Shown one piece after another: positions 8,040-14,953 of a stretch of DNA of 15,714 nucleotides; position 1 is the first letter of the stretch; each line of letters begins with the position of its first letter. Below the pieces are notes generated by a model. That model did no database searches. It had not been told where the DNA came from and saw only the letters and a list, made by a program, of their open reading frames with translations. Made by a program: the position numbers and the translations under genes. The stretch comes from an uncultured Eubacteriales bacterium (GTDB lineage Bacteria > Bacillota > Clostridia > Christensenellales > Borkfalkiaceae): positions 1 through 15,714 of the forward strand of contig CATYEP010000032.1 in NCBI GenBank assembly GCA_958405585.1. The letters are read 5' to 3'.

Positions 8040-8079
8040 TAAAGCCGCGGCTCGCTACTGAATGCAAGCCGCGGCTTTA
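8040..8079 (-). terminator. Hairpin terminating the DUF1275 gene
   Basis: A 13-bp perfect stem with an AGCCGCGGCTTT arm (8040-8052 with 8067-8079) lies between the two convergent genes, 10 bp beyond the minus-strand stop codon. The following T tract is short and interrupted, so termination may be partial. The second hairpin at 7991-8030 would back it up. Confidence 0.65.
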
Positions 8080-8089
8080 TACGTACATT

Positions 8090-8884
8090 TCAGTTTTTAT
8101 TTTCGGTGCTGTTTATTTCATTCTGACCGGCCGTGTTCTGAACGGGCTCAGCTTCGTCGAGAACATTTTGTACTGTATCGGAAGAAGTTGTTTCATTGTT
8201 TAAAAGAGATTTTCGGGGTGAGGATTTGAATTCATCGCAGAGAATACGGAAGAAAGCGGGGAGCAAGGCAATGGCGCAGACGAGAGCCGAATAATTGCCG
8301 AGGTATTGAGCGGTGAATCCGCCGAGTGCCGCGCCTACGATAAAGGCAATGATGACGATGATATAGATCCCGCTTTTGCGGAGTTTGGATTTATTTTTTT
8401 CGAGGATCCCGCCGTGCAGGTTGAGAACGGCCTGGCGCATATTGTTTGTGCAGAAAGTGGTGGCAAGTTTTGCGCCGCGGCAATCGGTGAAAGTGTTGTA
8501 TTGAAGGGCGCAGAGAAAAGCGACGGAAACGTAAGTGAACCAATCGGAAGCGTTTTTGGGTATGAAAGAGATCGCCGCGAGGGCAATGATTTCGAAGCCT
8601 GCGACCGCGATATAGGGATGTTTGCGTTTAAGGATGGTGGGGAGGATAGCGGAAACGAGGATGCCGAAGAGATAGGCGAGAATAGAAAACAGGTAACGGG
8701 AAGCATTGGAGAATTCACCGGTGCATAGGTTGAGGGTGAATAAGACAAGGTTACCGGTCTGCGCGTTGCAGAAAACGCCGCCGTGGAGCAGATATGTAAA
8801 AGCTTCGAGAAATCCGCCCGCCACGGCGAAAGACAAAAAAATGAAGATGGAATTTTCTGCGGAATACGTTTGGGAGTGTTTCAT
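8090..8884 (-). CDS. DUF1275 (YoaK-like) integral membrane protein
   Basis: From ATG at 8884 this gives 264 residues: about six hydrophobic membrane segments in the first 210 and a polar, Asn/Glu/Ser-rich C-terminal tail of about 50 residues. The pattern matches DUF1275/YoaK: AVAGGFLEAFTYL in the first helix, NAQTGNLVLF, then FCTNNMRQAVLNL. The function of the family is not known. A longer frame opens at 8956, but the promoter at 8915-8943 would start transcription near 8908, inside that extension. An AAAGGA site lies 10 bp before the ATG at 8884, so the shorter form is preferred. It is convergent with the LacI-type gene and divergent from the MarR operon, so the MarR protein might also affect it, though the palindrome seen is on the other promoter. 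Confidence 0.85.
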   Translation of the reverse strand: MKHSQTYSAENSIFIFLSFAVAGGFLEAFTYLLHGGVFCNAQTGNLVLFTLNLCTGEFSNASRYLFSILAYLFGILVSAILPTILKRKHPYIAVAGFEIIALAAISFIPKNASDWFTYVSVAFLCALQYNTFTDCRGAKLATTFCTNNMRQAVLNLHGGILEKNKSKLRKSGIYIIVIIAFIVGAALGGFTAQYLGNYSALVCAIALLPAFFRILCDEFKSSPRKSLLNNETTSSDTVQNVLDEAEPVQNTAGQNEINSTENKN

Positions 8885-8914
8885 AGCGTGAAGATCCTTT
8901 ATAAATTCAAAAAT

Positions 8915-8943
8915 ATTGTATGTCATTGTGCGGGAAAAGTCAA
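8915..8943 (-). promoter_or_regulatory. Promoter of the DUF1275 gene
   Basis: On the minus strand TTGACT (8943-8938) and TACAAT (8920-8915) are separated by 17 bp. The predicted start of transcription is near 8908, about 24 nt before the ATG at 8884, which rules out the upstream ATG at 8956. Confidence 0.75.
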
Positions 8944-9053
8944 ATTTGCGGTGCAATTATTTTCCGAATAAGTTATAAAAAAAATGAATGGATAAAGGGG
9001 TGCGTCAGTGTAAATTTTTCACAAAAACATAACAGGAAGGGCGGTTCAAATCG

Positions 9054-9096
9054 TTGACAATTTTAATGAAATGGATATAATGTTAGATAACCTAAC
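9054..9096 (+). promoter_or_regulatory. Promoter and MarR-type operator of the exporter operon
   Basis: A perfect TTGACA (9054-9059) and a perfect TATAAT (9076-9081) are 16 bp apart. A palindrome GTTAG-N5-CTAAC (9082-9096) begins directly after the -10 and covers the expected transcription start near 9088. A MarR dimer bound there would block initiation, so this is a good candidate for the self-regulatory site of the next gene. Confidence 0.75.
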
Positions 9097-9112
9097 AATT
9101 TGTGAGGGCGCG

Positions 9113-9553
9113 ATGGAAAAGCGGCACATCGGGTACATGGTAAAATCGTTGAACCGAAGGCTGAATCAGGTACTTTCGAACATACCGGCGATACGAGAAA
9201 ACGAAACGTTGACGGGTATTCAGACATGGGTACTCCATTTTTTGTTTCGGAATACGGATCGGGATATATTTCAGAGGGATGTAGAGGCGGAGTTCAAGAT
9301 ACGCAGGTCAACGGCGACGGAGCTTTTAAAGGCGATGGAGCGGGGCGGACTGATATGCAGGGTACCGGTGGAGTATGATGCGCGGCTGAAGAAGATCGTA
9401 CTGACGGAGTATGCGCAGGAGATAAGAAAGCAGATAGGCGCGCAGATCGAGCGAGCGGAAGCGCAGATGACGGAAGGATTTACGCAGGAAGAGCTGGAAA
9501 GATTTTTCGGGTACATAGACCGGATGTGTGCGAATCTTGAAAAGTGCGAGTGA
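9113..9553 (+). CDS. MarR-family transcriptional regulator
   Basis: This protein has 146 residues from ATG at 9113, close to the usual MarR length. A winged helix-turn-helix is visible at about residues 45-90 (FQRDVEAEFKIRRSTATELL, then MERGGLICRVPVEYDARLKK as recognition helix and wing), between N- and C-terminal dimerisation helices. The start at 9113 follows GAGGG. An upstream in-frame ATG at 9071 lies before the predicted transcription start and overlaps the -10 box, so it is rejected. It leads the operon with the two ABC half-transporters (78 bp gap to the next gene). A palindrome sits on its promoter, which fits autorepression lifted by a ligand, perhaps a substrate of the exporter. The ligand is unknown. 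Confidence 0.93.
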   Translation: MEKRHIGYMVKSLNRRLNQVLSNIPAIRENETLTGIQTWVLHFLFRNTDRDIFQRDVEAEFKIRRSTATELLKAMERGGLICRVPVEYDARLKKIVLTEYAQEIRKQIGAQIERAEAQMTEGFTQEELERFFGYIDRMCANLEKCE

Positions 9554-9631
9554 GCGGATTGTTATGGGGCTTATGCGGGCAGGGGCGCGCGTAAGAGATA
9601 GGTCTGGTAAAAATTTTAAAGGAGTTTAGAG

Positions 9632-11413
9632 ATGGTTAAGACTTTGGCGAAAAGTATACGGGAGTACAAGAAACCGTCCATACTTTCACCGATCTTCGTA
9701 TCGATCGAAGTCATACTGGAGTGTCTGATGCCGTTGGTGATCATGCAGTTTATTGCGAAGATCAATCCGAGCGGTACGACGTCGACGGAAGGGGTACAGA
9801 TGTCGACGATTCTCATCTATGGCGGGATATTGATTGCGATGGCGGTGCTGTCGCTGGTGACGGGTATGTTATCTGGCAGATTTGCGGCGAGGGCGAGTGC
9901 GGGATTTGCGAAAAATCTGCGCAAGGATATGTACTATGCGATCCAGGATTATTCATTTTCGAACATCGATAAATTTTCGACGTCGAGCCTGGTGACGCGT
10001 CAGACGACGGATGTGACGAACTTACAGATGGCGTACATGATGATCATACGAGTGGCGATCCGCTGTCCGCTGATGCTGATTTTCTCATTGGCGATGGCGT
10101 TTACGGTAAACGTGACGATATCGTGGGTATTTCTTGCATTGGTTCCGTTGCTTGCGGCTGTACTTGTTGTAATAATTTTCAAAACGCATCCGATATTTGT
10201 TCGTGTATTCAACAAATACGATAACATGAATCGTTCCGTACGGGAAGATATCAAAGGTATCCGCGTAGTAAAATCGTTTGTACGGGAAGATTTTGAAAAG
10301 AAAAAGTTTGAAAAGGCATCGGAAGATGTTCGTAAAGATTTTACGTTGGCGGAGCGTATCATGGCTGTGAATGCGCCTGTGATGCAGTTCTGTATCTGGT
10401 TCTCGTTCCTGTTGATTTTCCTTCTGGCGTCCCTTCTGACGGTAAACAATCCTGCCGATCCTGTAGGCGAAGAAAAGCTGACGGTACTGATCATGTACGC
10501 GTCGCAGATCTTGTCGGCGGTGATGCAGCTTTCGATGGTGCTTGTCATGATCATCATTGCGCGCACGTCTGCGGAACGTATCGTGGAAGTGCTGAAAGAA
10601 AAGAGCAATATTGTTTCTCCTGAAAATGCGGTAAAGGAAGTAAAAGACGGAGACATTCTTTTTGAAAACGTAAGTTTCAAATATTCGAAAGATGCGGAGA
10701 AGTTTGCGTTGGCGGATGTGAACCTGCATATCAAGTCGGGGCAGACGATCGGGATCCTGGGCGGAACAGGTGCGTCGAAATCGACGCTTGTGAACCTGAT
10801 CCCGCGGCTTTACGATACGACGGAAGGTGCGGTATATGTCGGCGGCGTGAACGTAAAGAATTATGATCTTGAAACGCTGCGCAACAAAGTTGCGATGGTA
10901 TTGCAGAAGAACGTATTGTTTTCGGGAACGATCAAAGACAATCTGCGCTGGGGAAAAGAGGATGCGACGGACGATGAAATGCTGCGCGTATGCAAACTTG
11001 CGTGTGCGGATGATTTTATCCAGACTTTCCCGGATAAATACGATACATACATCGAGCAGGGCGGCACGAACGTTTCGGGCGGACAGAAACAGCGTCTTTG
11101 CATAGCGCGTGCGCTTTTGAAAGATCCTAAAGTTCTGATTCTGGACGATTCGACGAGTGCAGTCGATACAAAAACGGATGCGATGATCCGCAAGTCATTC
11201 CGGGAAGAGATCCCGAATGTTACGAAGATCATCATTGCGCAGCGTGTTTCGTCTGTACAAGATGCGGATCAGATCGTCGTGATGGACGGCGGTAAGATCA
11301 ATGCCGTCGGCACGCACGAAGAGTTGCTGGCAAGCAACGAGATTTACCGTGAGGTTTATTATTCGCAAAATAAAATAGGCGCAACGGCCGAAGGAGGTGT
11401 CTCGCATGAGTAA
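9632..11413 (+). CDS. ABC exporter half-transporter, degenerate ATP-site subunit
   Basis: This 593-residue protein has a six-helix exporter membrane domain (about residues 15-310) followed by a nucleotide-binding domain (about 345-585). Walker A reads GGTGASKS (377-384), with S382 where glycine is usual. The signature is VSGGQ (481-485). Walker B is LILDDS, with D506 in the place of the catalytic glutamate, and the H-loop histidine is Q537. The helper subunits of heterodimeric exporters such as BmrC/BmrD and TM287/288 show the same asymmetry. This subunit therefore contributes a non-hydrolytic Walker site but a good signature motif to the partner's site. It follows the MarR gene with an AAAGGAG site and overlaps the next gene by 8 bp. 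Substrate unknown; drugs, lipids or peptides are possible. Confidence 0.95.
   Translation: MVKTLAKSIREYKKPSILSPIFVSIEVILECLMPLVIMQFIAKINPSGTTSTEGVQMSTILIYGGILIAMAVLSLVTGMLSGRFAARASAGFAKNLRKDMYYAIQDYSFSNIDKFSTSSLVTRQTTDVTNLQMAYMMIIRVAIRCPLMLIFSLAMAFTVNVTISWVFLALVPLLAAVLVVIIFKTHPIFVRVFNKYDNMNRSVREDIKGIRVVKSFVREDFEKKKFEKASEDVRKDFTLAERIMAVNAPVMQFCIWFSFLLIFLLASLLTVNNPADPVGEEKLTVLIMYASQILSAVMQLSMVLVMIIIARTSAERIVEVLKEKSNIVSPENAVKEVKDGDILFENVSFKYSKDAEKFALADVNLHIKSGQTIGILGGTGASKSTLVNLIPRLYDTTEGAVYVGGVNVKNYDLETLRNKVAMVLQKNVLFSGTIKDNLRWGKEDATDDEMLRVCKLACADDFIQTFPDKYDTYIEQGGTNVSGGQKQRLCIARALLKDPKVLILDDSTSAVDTKTDAMIRKSFREEIPNVTKIIIAQRVSSVQDADQIVVMDGGKINAVGTHEELLASNEIYREVYYSQNKIGATAEGGVSHE
11391..11397 (+). 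promoter_or_regulatory. Ribosome binding site fixing the start of the second ABC gene
   Basis: AAGGAGG at 11391-11397 is a full Shine-Dalgarno match inside the end of the first ABC gene. It is 8 bp from ATG at 11406. An in-frame GTG at 11397 overlaps the site itself and is therefore not a credible start. Confidence 0.8.
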
Positions 11414-13334
11414 TCCGAATATGGCGTTGCAGGGCAAGCCGAAAATTCATACGTTCAAGTTGCTCGGAAGGCTTCTTTCCTATTTGTTCCATTATTATAA
11501 AGTACGTCTGATTGCAGTATTTTTCTGTATTATGATTACGGCGGCGGCAGGGATCAGTTCGTCGATCTTTCTGAATCTTGTTATACAGGAGATCATTGAT
11601 CCTATCCGCGCGGGTGCAGAATGGGCGGATGTCAGTTCATCGCTCTTCTACATTATCGGCGGTATGGGATTGATGTACGTGATCGCACTGTGCGCGTCTT
11701 TCTTCTATAACCAGACGATGGCGGTCGTGACGCAAGGCTTTTTGATGCATGTGCGTAATGATATGTTCGGTAAGATGGAGTCTTTGCCGATCCGCTATTT
11801 CGATACGCATACGCACGGCGATATCATGAGTACGTATACGAACGATACGGACGCATTGCGTCAGCTCATATCGATGAGTATTCCGCAGGTTTACTACTCG
11901 ATCGTAGCGGCTTTGGTATTGTTTGTGATCATGCTTCTGATGAGCTTATGGCTGATGTTTGTCGTCTTTTTCGGGGTAGCTCTGATGGTGATCGTGGCGA
12001 AATATGTGGGGGGCAGGAGTGCCCGTTATTTTATCCGCCAGCAGGAAGCGATCGGTAAAACGGAAGGCTATATCGAAGAAATGATGGGCGGACAGAAAGT
12101 TATCAAGGTGTTCTGCCATGAAGATCGGGCAAAGGAAGATTTTGACAAGATCAACGATCAGCTTTGCGAAGCATCGGATAAAGCGAATGCCTACGGTAAT
12201 ATTTTGATGCCGGCAGTCATGAACATCGGACATTTTGCGTTTGTGCTTGTTGCGATCGTGGCAGGGCTTTTGGTTTTGTTCGGGGTAGAAAATTTATCGA
12301 TTACGGGCTGGACTGCTTTAACGGGTGCAACGATTGCGTCGTTTCTGAATATGTCCCGCCAGTTCTCTCTGAACATCGGTCAGGTTTCGATGCAGATCAA
12401 CTCGGTGGTCATGGGGCTTGCGGGCGCGGGACGTATCTTTGAACTTCTGGACGAAAAGCCGGAAACGGATGAAGGGTATGTTACGCTCGTCAATGCAAAA
12501 ATCGATGAAAACGGAAACATTACGGAAAGCGCGGAGCGTACGGGAAAATGGGCATGGCGTCATCCGCACAAAGCGGACGGCAGTGTCACCTATACGGAAC
12601 TGAAAGGCGATATTCAGCTTTTCGATGTGGATTTCGGATATGTTCCCGATAAAATCGTTTTGCATAACGTAAGTATTTACGCGAAACCGGGGCAGAAGAT
12701 CGCTTTTGTAGGCGCGACGGGTGCAGGCAAGACGACGATCACAAATCTTCTGAATCGGTTTTACGATATAGCGGACGGCAAGATCCGTTATGACGGGATC
12801 AATATCAACAAGATTAAAAAAGCCGATCTTCGCCGTTCGATGGGTATTGTTCTGCAGGATACGAACCTGTTTACGGGTACGATCATGGAAAATATACGTT
12901 ACGGCAAACTGGATGCAACCGATGAGGAGTGCATTGAGGCGGCGAAACTTGCAAATGCGCATGATTTCATAACGCGTTTGCCGGAAGGGTATAACACGGT
13001 GTTGCGTCATGAGGCATCCAACCTTTCGCAGGGGCAGAGGCAGTTGATCTCTATTGCCCGTGCGGCAGTAGCGGATCCGCCTGTTATGATTTTGGACGAA
13101 GCGACGTCTTCCATCGATACGAGAACGGAAGCGTTGGTGCAGAAGGGCATGGATGCCCTGATGCAGGGCAGGACGGTATTCGTGATTGCGCACAGGCTGT
13201 CGACGATTCAGAATTCGGATGCGATCATGGTATTGGATCACGGCAGGATCATCGAACGCGGTTCGCACGATCAGCTGATCGCACAGAAGGGCGTTTATTA
13301 TCAGCTGTATACGGGTGCGTTCGAACTGGAATAA
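11406..13334 (+). CDS. ABC exporter half-transporter, catalytic ATP-site subunit
   Basis: This protein has 642 residues from ATG at 11406. The membrane domain spans about residues 25-330 and the nucleotide-binding domain about 395-635. Walker A is the canonical GATGAGKT (436-443). Walker B LDE has D564 and catalytic E565, and the H-loop has H596 (IAHRLST). The signature is altered to LSQGQ (540-544), Q542 replacing glycine. This is the mirror image of the upstream subunit: this Walker A/B and H-loop with the partner's VSGGQ form the active site, while this LSQGQ faces the partner's degenerate Walker site. A polar insert of about 35 residues (roughly 360-395, with GNITESAERTGKWAW) precedes the ATPase domain, as in related clostridial exporters. 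It is the last gene of the operon, followed by a terminator at 13348-13381. Confidence 0.95.
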   Translation: MSNPNMALQGKPKIHTFKLLGRLLSYLFHYYKVRLIAVFFCIMITAAAGISSSIFLNLVIQEIIDPIRAGAEWADVSSSLFYIIGGMGLMYVIALCASFFYNQTMAVVTQGFLMHVRNDMFGKMESLPIRYFDTHTHGDIMSTYTNDTDALRQLISMSIPQVYYSIVAALVLFVIMLLMSLWLMFVVFFGVALMVIVAKYVGGRSARYFIRQQEAIGKTEGYIEEMMGGQKVIKVFCHEDRAKEDFDKINDQLCEASDKANAYGNILMPAVMNIGHFAFVLVAIVAGLLVLFGVENLSITGWTALTGATIASFLNMSRQFSLNIGQVSMQINSVVMGLAGAGRIFELLDEKPETDEGYVTLVNAKIDENGNITESAERTGKWAWRHPHKADGSVTYTELKGDIQLFDVDFGYVPDKIVLHNVSIYAKPGQKIAFVGATGAGKTTITNLLNRFYDIADGKIRYDGININKIKKADLRRSMGIVLQDTNLFTGTIMENIRYGKLDATDEECIEAAKLANAHDFITRLPEGYNTVLRHEASNLSQGQRQLISIARAAVADPPVMILDEATSSIDTRTEALVQKGMDALMQGRTVFVIAHRLSTIQNSDAIMVLDHGRIIERGSHDQLIAQKGVYYQLYTGAFELE

Positions 13335-13347
13335 AAGAAAAAAGAGG

Positions 13348-13381
13348 AAAAGGCATAAGCTGAAAAGCTCATGCCTTTTTT
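13348..13381 (+). terminator. Terminator of the MarR-ABC operon
   Basis: AAAAGGCAT (13348-13356) pairs with ATGCCTTTT (13371-13379) around an inner AGCT/AGCT stem and ends in a T run, 14 bp after the stop codon. Confidence 0.85.
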
Positions 13382-13394
13382 ATTGTATAGAAAA

Positions 13395-13415
13395 ACCCGC
13401 GGATAGTCCGCGGGT
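13395..13415 (-). terminator. Minus-facing terminator with no gene behind it
   Basis: ACCCGCGGA and TCCGCGGGT form a 9-bp perfect stem with a TAG loop. On the minus strand it is followed by TTTTT, so it would stop leftward transcription. On the plus strand it is followed by AACAAAAAG. No minus-strand gene ends here before the DeoR gene, more than 680 bp away. The gene it once served may be lost. Confidence 0.6.
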
Positions 13416-13449
13416 AACAAAAAGCTTTAGCGATGAGGCAAAGAAAAAA

Positions 13450-13560
13450 CTCCTTTTGATATAATAATGTTGCGACTTGGCAGTTGTAACAAAAATATCA
13501 AAAGGAGGTCAATCCAAGGATGGATGACGTAAAAAGTTTAACACAAGGTAAATAGCCTTG
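13450..13560 (+). mobile_element. IS200/IS605-like element remnant (left end, possibly with a right-end hairpin)
   Basis: A 58-nt hairpin (13 perfect bp, 13450-13462 with 13495-13507) has an inner 9-bp stem with two G-U pairs (13469-13477 with 13482-13490). Its 3' arm buries the ribosome site AAGGAGG (13502-13508) in front of a truncated transposase start. IS200-type elements are known for a left-end structure that blocks read-through transcription and hides the tnpA ribosome site. A 5-bp hairpin, CAAGG/CCTTG with a 7-nt loop (13544-13560), may be what is left of the right end after internal deletion. The body of the transposase is missing, so the piece cannot move on its own. Exact ends are not determined. 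Confidence 0.5.
13520..13555 (+). pseudogene. Truncated start of an IS200-type tnpA
   Basis: An 11-codon frame reads MDDVKSLTQGK and stops. Its beginning resembles the usual start of IS200/IS605 TnpA proteins (MDxxKSLSHTKW, then a YHIVF block). After MDDVKSLT the sequence leaves the family and ends at TAG. It follows a full Shine-Dalgarno site that lies in a hairpin. The match is short and made from memory of the family; the hairpin context is the main support. Confidence 0.45.
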
Positions 13561-13598
13561 GGGAATTATAATAAATAGTAGGTTCGTCAAAGTTGTCA

Positions 13599-13619
13599 GT
13601 TCAAGTCCCGTCACCTCGA
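13599..13619 (+). repeat. Exact 21-bp copy of the tRNA-Pro 3' end (possible attachment or rearrangement scar)
   Basis: These 21 bases are identical to the T-loop-to-discriminator part of the tRNA-Pro gene at 6664-6740 (complement of 6667-6687) but on the opposite strand. Upstream bases do not continue the tRNA fold, and CCA is absent (AAC follows). So this is only a 3' fragment, such as a tRNA-targeting integrase or a recombination event leaves behind. A strong hairpin terminator lies 33 bp downstream, as it would behind a real tRNA. Confidence 0.75.
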
Positions 13620-13652
13620 ACATCTTTGTTGTACGAAAAAGCTACAACAGCC

Positions 13653-13687
13653 AAAAAGCACAGGATATTGCGTATCTTGTGCTTTTT
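13653..13687 (+). terminator. Hairpin terminator downstream of the tRNA fragment
   Basis: A 15-bp stem with one G-U pair (13653-13667 with 13673-13687) closes a 5-nt loop, with an A run before it and a T run after it. It could end transcription in either direction. No complete gene on either side uses it now. Confidence 0.7.
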
Positions 13688-13831
13688 GTTACTATATCTT
13701 GTGTTTTTGCCGTTGGACAAAATCTTTGAATTTAACAGCTGCATTTCGGCGCTTTTTTCAAAAAACAGGTCTTGAACTTACGACATATCGTTTTTGCTCG
13801 ATAAGGAGACTACAATTTCATAATGATTTTT

Positions 13832-13866
13832 AAGAGAGAACAAGTTTTTTAGGTTCTCTCTTTTTT
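13832..13866 (+). terminator. Hairpin terminator in the AT-rich gap
   Basis: AAGAGAGAAC (13832-13841) pairs with GTTCTCTCTT (13853-13862) and is followed by TTTT. No plus-strand gene precedes it. It may be left over from a deleted gene. Confidence 0.7.
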
Positions 13867-14102
13867 GTTGCTGTTTGAGTGTAGTTTCCCAAAGGTGATA
13901 AGAAAAATTATAATTATAGTAATAACAAAAAGGAGAACAATATGGTTCTTTGTCAAATGTTGGGGTGCGGATTATAAAATTTCACAATACAATATTTTCG
14001 GATATCAAAATTTGTCTGTTAGCCGAAGCATAAAAGTGTGCGTTTGCGAAAGCTTGAGAAGTTTATGTGTATTTAGTAATTTGGTTTAAAACTAAATGTT
14101 AT

Positions 14103-14846
14103 TTAGCAGATAAGTTCTACATTTTCGGGTAAATCGAATGAACCGTTTACGTCGCTGTCGCATACTATGTAGTCAATGTCGGACACGTCGCAAACCTTGA
14201 ACGCTCCGCTCTTGCCTATTTTTGTATTGTCGCAAAGACACACGACTTTATCCGAACATTTTATCATACACGAAGTAATTTCGTTGCAGGATTGATTACT
14301 GTCGAAAATTTCGCCGTTCTCGTCTATGCCATGTACCGAGAAAAAGGCTATGTCCGCGTGTACGCTGTGAACGGCGTTGCGGGCGAATTGCCCTACCAGA
14401 ACCGCCGGGCTTTCGGATGAAACTTGACCCCCGGTAGAAAAAACGTTTACGCCTTTTGAAGCGAGCGTGGCAAGGGTATCTATTCCGTTTGTTATCACTT
14501 TTATTTTAGAAAATTCGTTCAAATATTCGGTTAAAAAATAAGTCGTGGACGAAGCGTCGAGAAAAATTACGTCGCCTTCGCGTATTAGTTTTATTGCCTT
14601 TAATGCAATACGCCGTTTTTCCGCGACGTTAGTATGCATTCGAGTGGCGAAACTTGTTACCGTTGAATCATCATCAATGGATTTTACTCCTCCGTGAGTA
14701 CGGGTTATAAGTCCGTCCTTTTCAAGTTCATCGAGTTTACGACGAATGGTTGACGCGCTTAAATTATATTGTTTCGCAAGGTCGTTGACCTTTATAAATC
14801 CGTTTTTGCATATCGCATTGTATATCGTTTCTTTCTTTATTTTCAT
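14103..14846 (-). CDS. DeoR-family transcriptional regulator
   Basis: This regulator has 247 residues, the usual DeoR length. An N-terminal winged helix-turn-helix (about 1-57) shows IKVNDLAKQYNLSASTIRRK followed by LEKDGLITRTHGG. The C-terminal sugar-phosphate sensor domain (about 75-235) shows DASSTTYFL, VITNGIDTLATL and FSTGGQ. Members usually repress catabolic operons until a phosphorylated sugar or related intermediate binds. ATG at 14846 is the only reasonable start; its ribosome site (AGGCGA) is weak. The gene is divergent from an MFS transporter across about 160 bp with repeated ACGCA/TGCGT elements, so it very likely controls that transporter and itself. The region is AT-richer than the left of the window. 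Confidence 0.92.
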   Translation of the reverse strand: MKIKKETIYNAICKNGFIKVNDLAKQYNLSASTIRRKLDELEKDGLITRTHGGVKSIDDDSTVTSFATRMHTNVAEKRRIALKAIKLIREGDVIFLDASSTTYFLTEYLNEFSKIKVITNGIDTLATLASKGVNVFSTGGQVSSESPAVLVGQFARNAVHSVHADIAFFSVHGIDENGEIFDSNQSCNEITSCMIKCSDKVVCLCDNTKIGKSGAFKVCDVSDIDYIVCDSDVNGSFDLPENVELIC

Positions 14847-14860
14847 ATCTTTCGCCTAAA

Positions 14861-14953
14861 TACGCAAATAATAATGCGCATTTCGTCCGTTTTGTACGCA
14901 TTTAAGATTGTTTATTAAATCATTTTGCGTGTTTGATAACTATATTGTATAAT
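14861..14953 (+). promoter_or_regulatory. Divergent control region: candidate DeoR sites and MFS promoter
   Basis: A perfect TATAAT (14948-14953) has a weak -35, TTGCGT (14925-14930), at 17 bp, giving a start near 14960 for the MFS gene. Four related elements occur: TACGCAAAT (14861), TGCGCATTT (14875), TACGCATTT (14895) and ATTTTGCGT (14922). The last overlaps the -35. Their repetition in both orientations fits binding sites for the neighbouring DeoR protein. No convincing promoter for the DeoR gene itself was found. Confidence 0.5.

Larger units (their letters stand above)
13620..14102. other. 480-bp AT-rich region without a clear gene
   Basis: It contains two hairpin terminators (13653-13687 and 13832-13866). 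A short tRNA-like stretch on minus (13765-13784) matches 16 of 20 bases of the tRNA-Pro T arm. At 13942-13977 an 11-codon frame, MVLCQMLGCGL, follows a good AAAAGGAGA site. Base composition is clearly more AT-rich than to the left. Nothing longer has a ribosome site or family resemblance. It reads as a patchwork of remnants. Confidence 0.5.

Noticed and set aside
8885..8956. N-terminal extension of the DUF1275 protein from ATG at 8956
   Set aside because: A TTGACT-17-TACAAT promoter inside this stretch would start transcription near 8908, and the ATG at 8884 has a ribosome site.
9071..9112. N-terminal extension of the MarR protein from ATG at 9071
   Set aside because: The frame would overlap the -10 box and the operator and begin before the expected transcript start.
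10000..10734. Overlapping 244- and 214-codon minus-strand frames opposite the first ABC gene
   Set aside because: Both lie inside the ABC coding region in different frames with no start signals, so they are chance frames.
12318..13268. 316-codon open frame on the minus strand opposite the second ABC gene
   Set aside because: It is a shadow of the ABC ATPase reading frame. It is dominated by Arg and His and no domain is recognised.
13544..13618. Possible complete second tRNA ending in the 21-bp copy
   Set aside because: The length fits (75 nt) but CAAGGTA pairs poorly with CACCTCG and no D or anticodon arm can be drawn. Only the 3' end is tRNA.
13593..13775. 60-codon plus-strand frame starting within the tRNA-end copy
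   Set aside because: Its beginning translates the tRNA fragment and a hairpin terminator, and it has no ribosome site.
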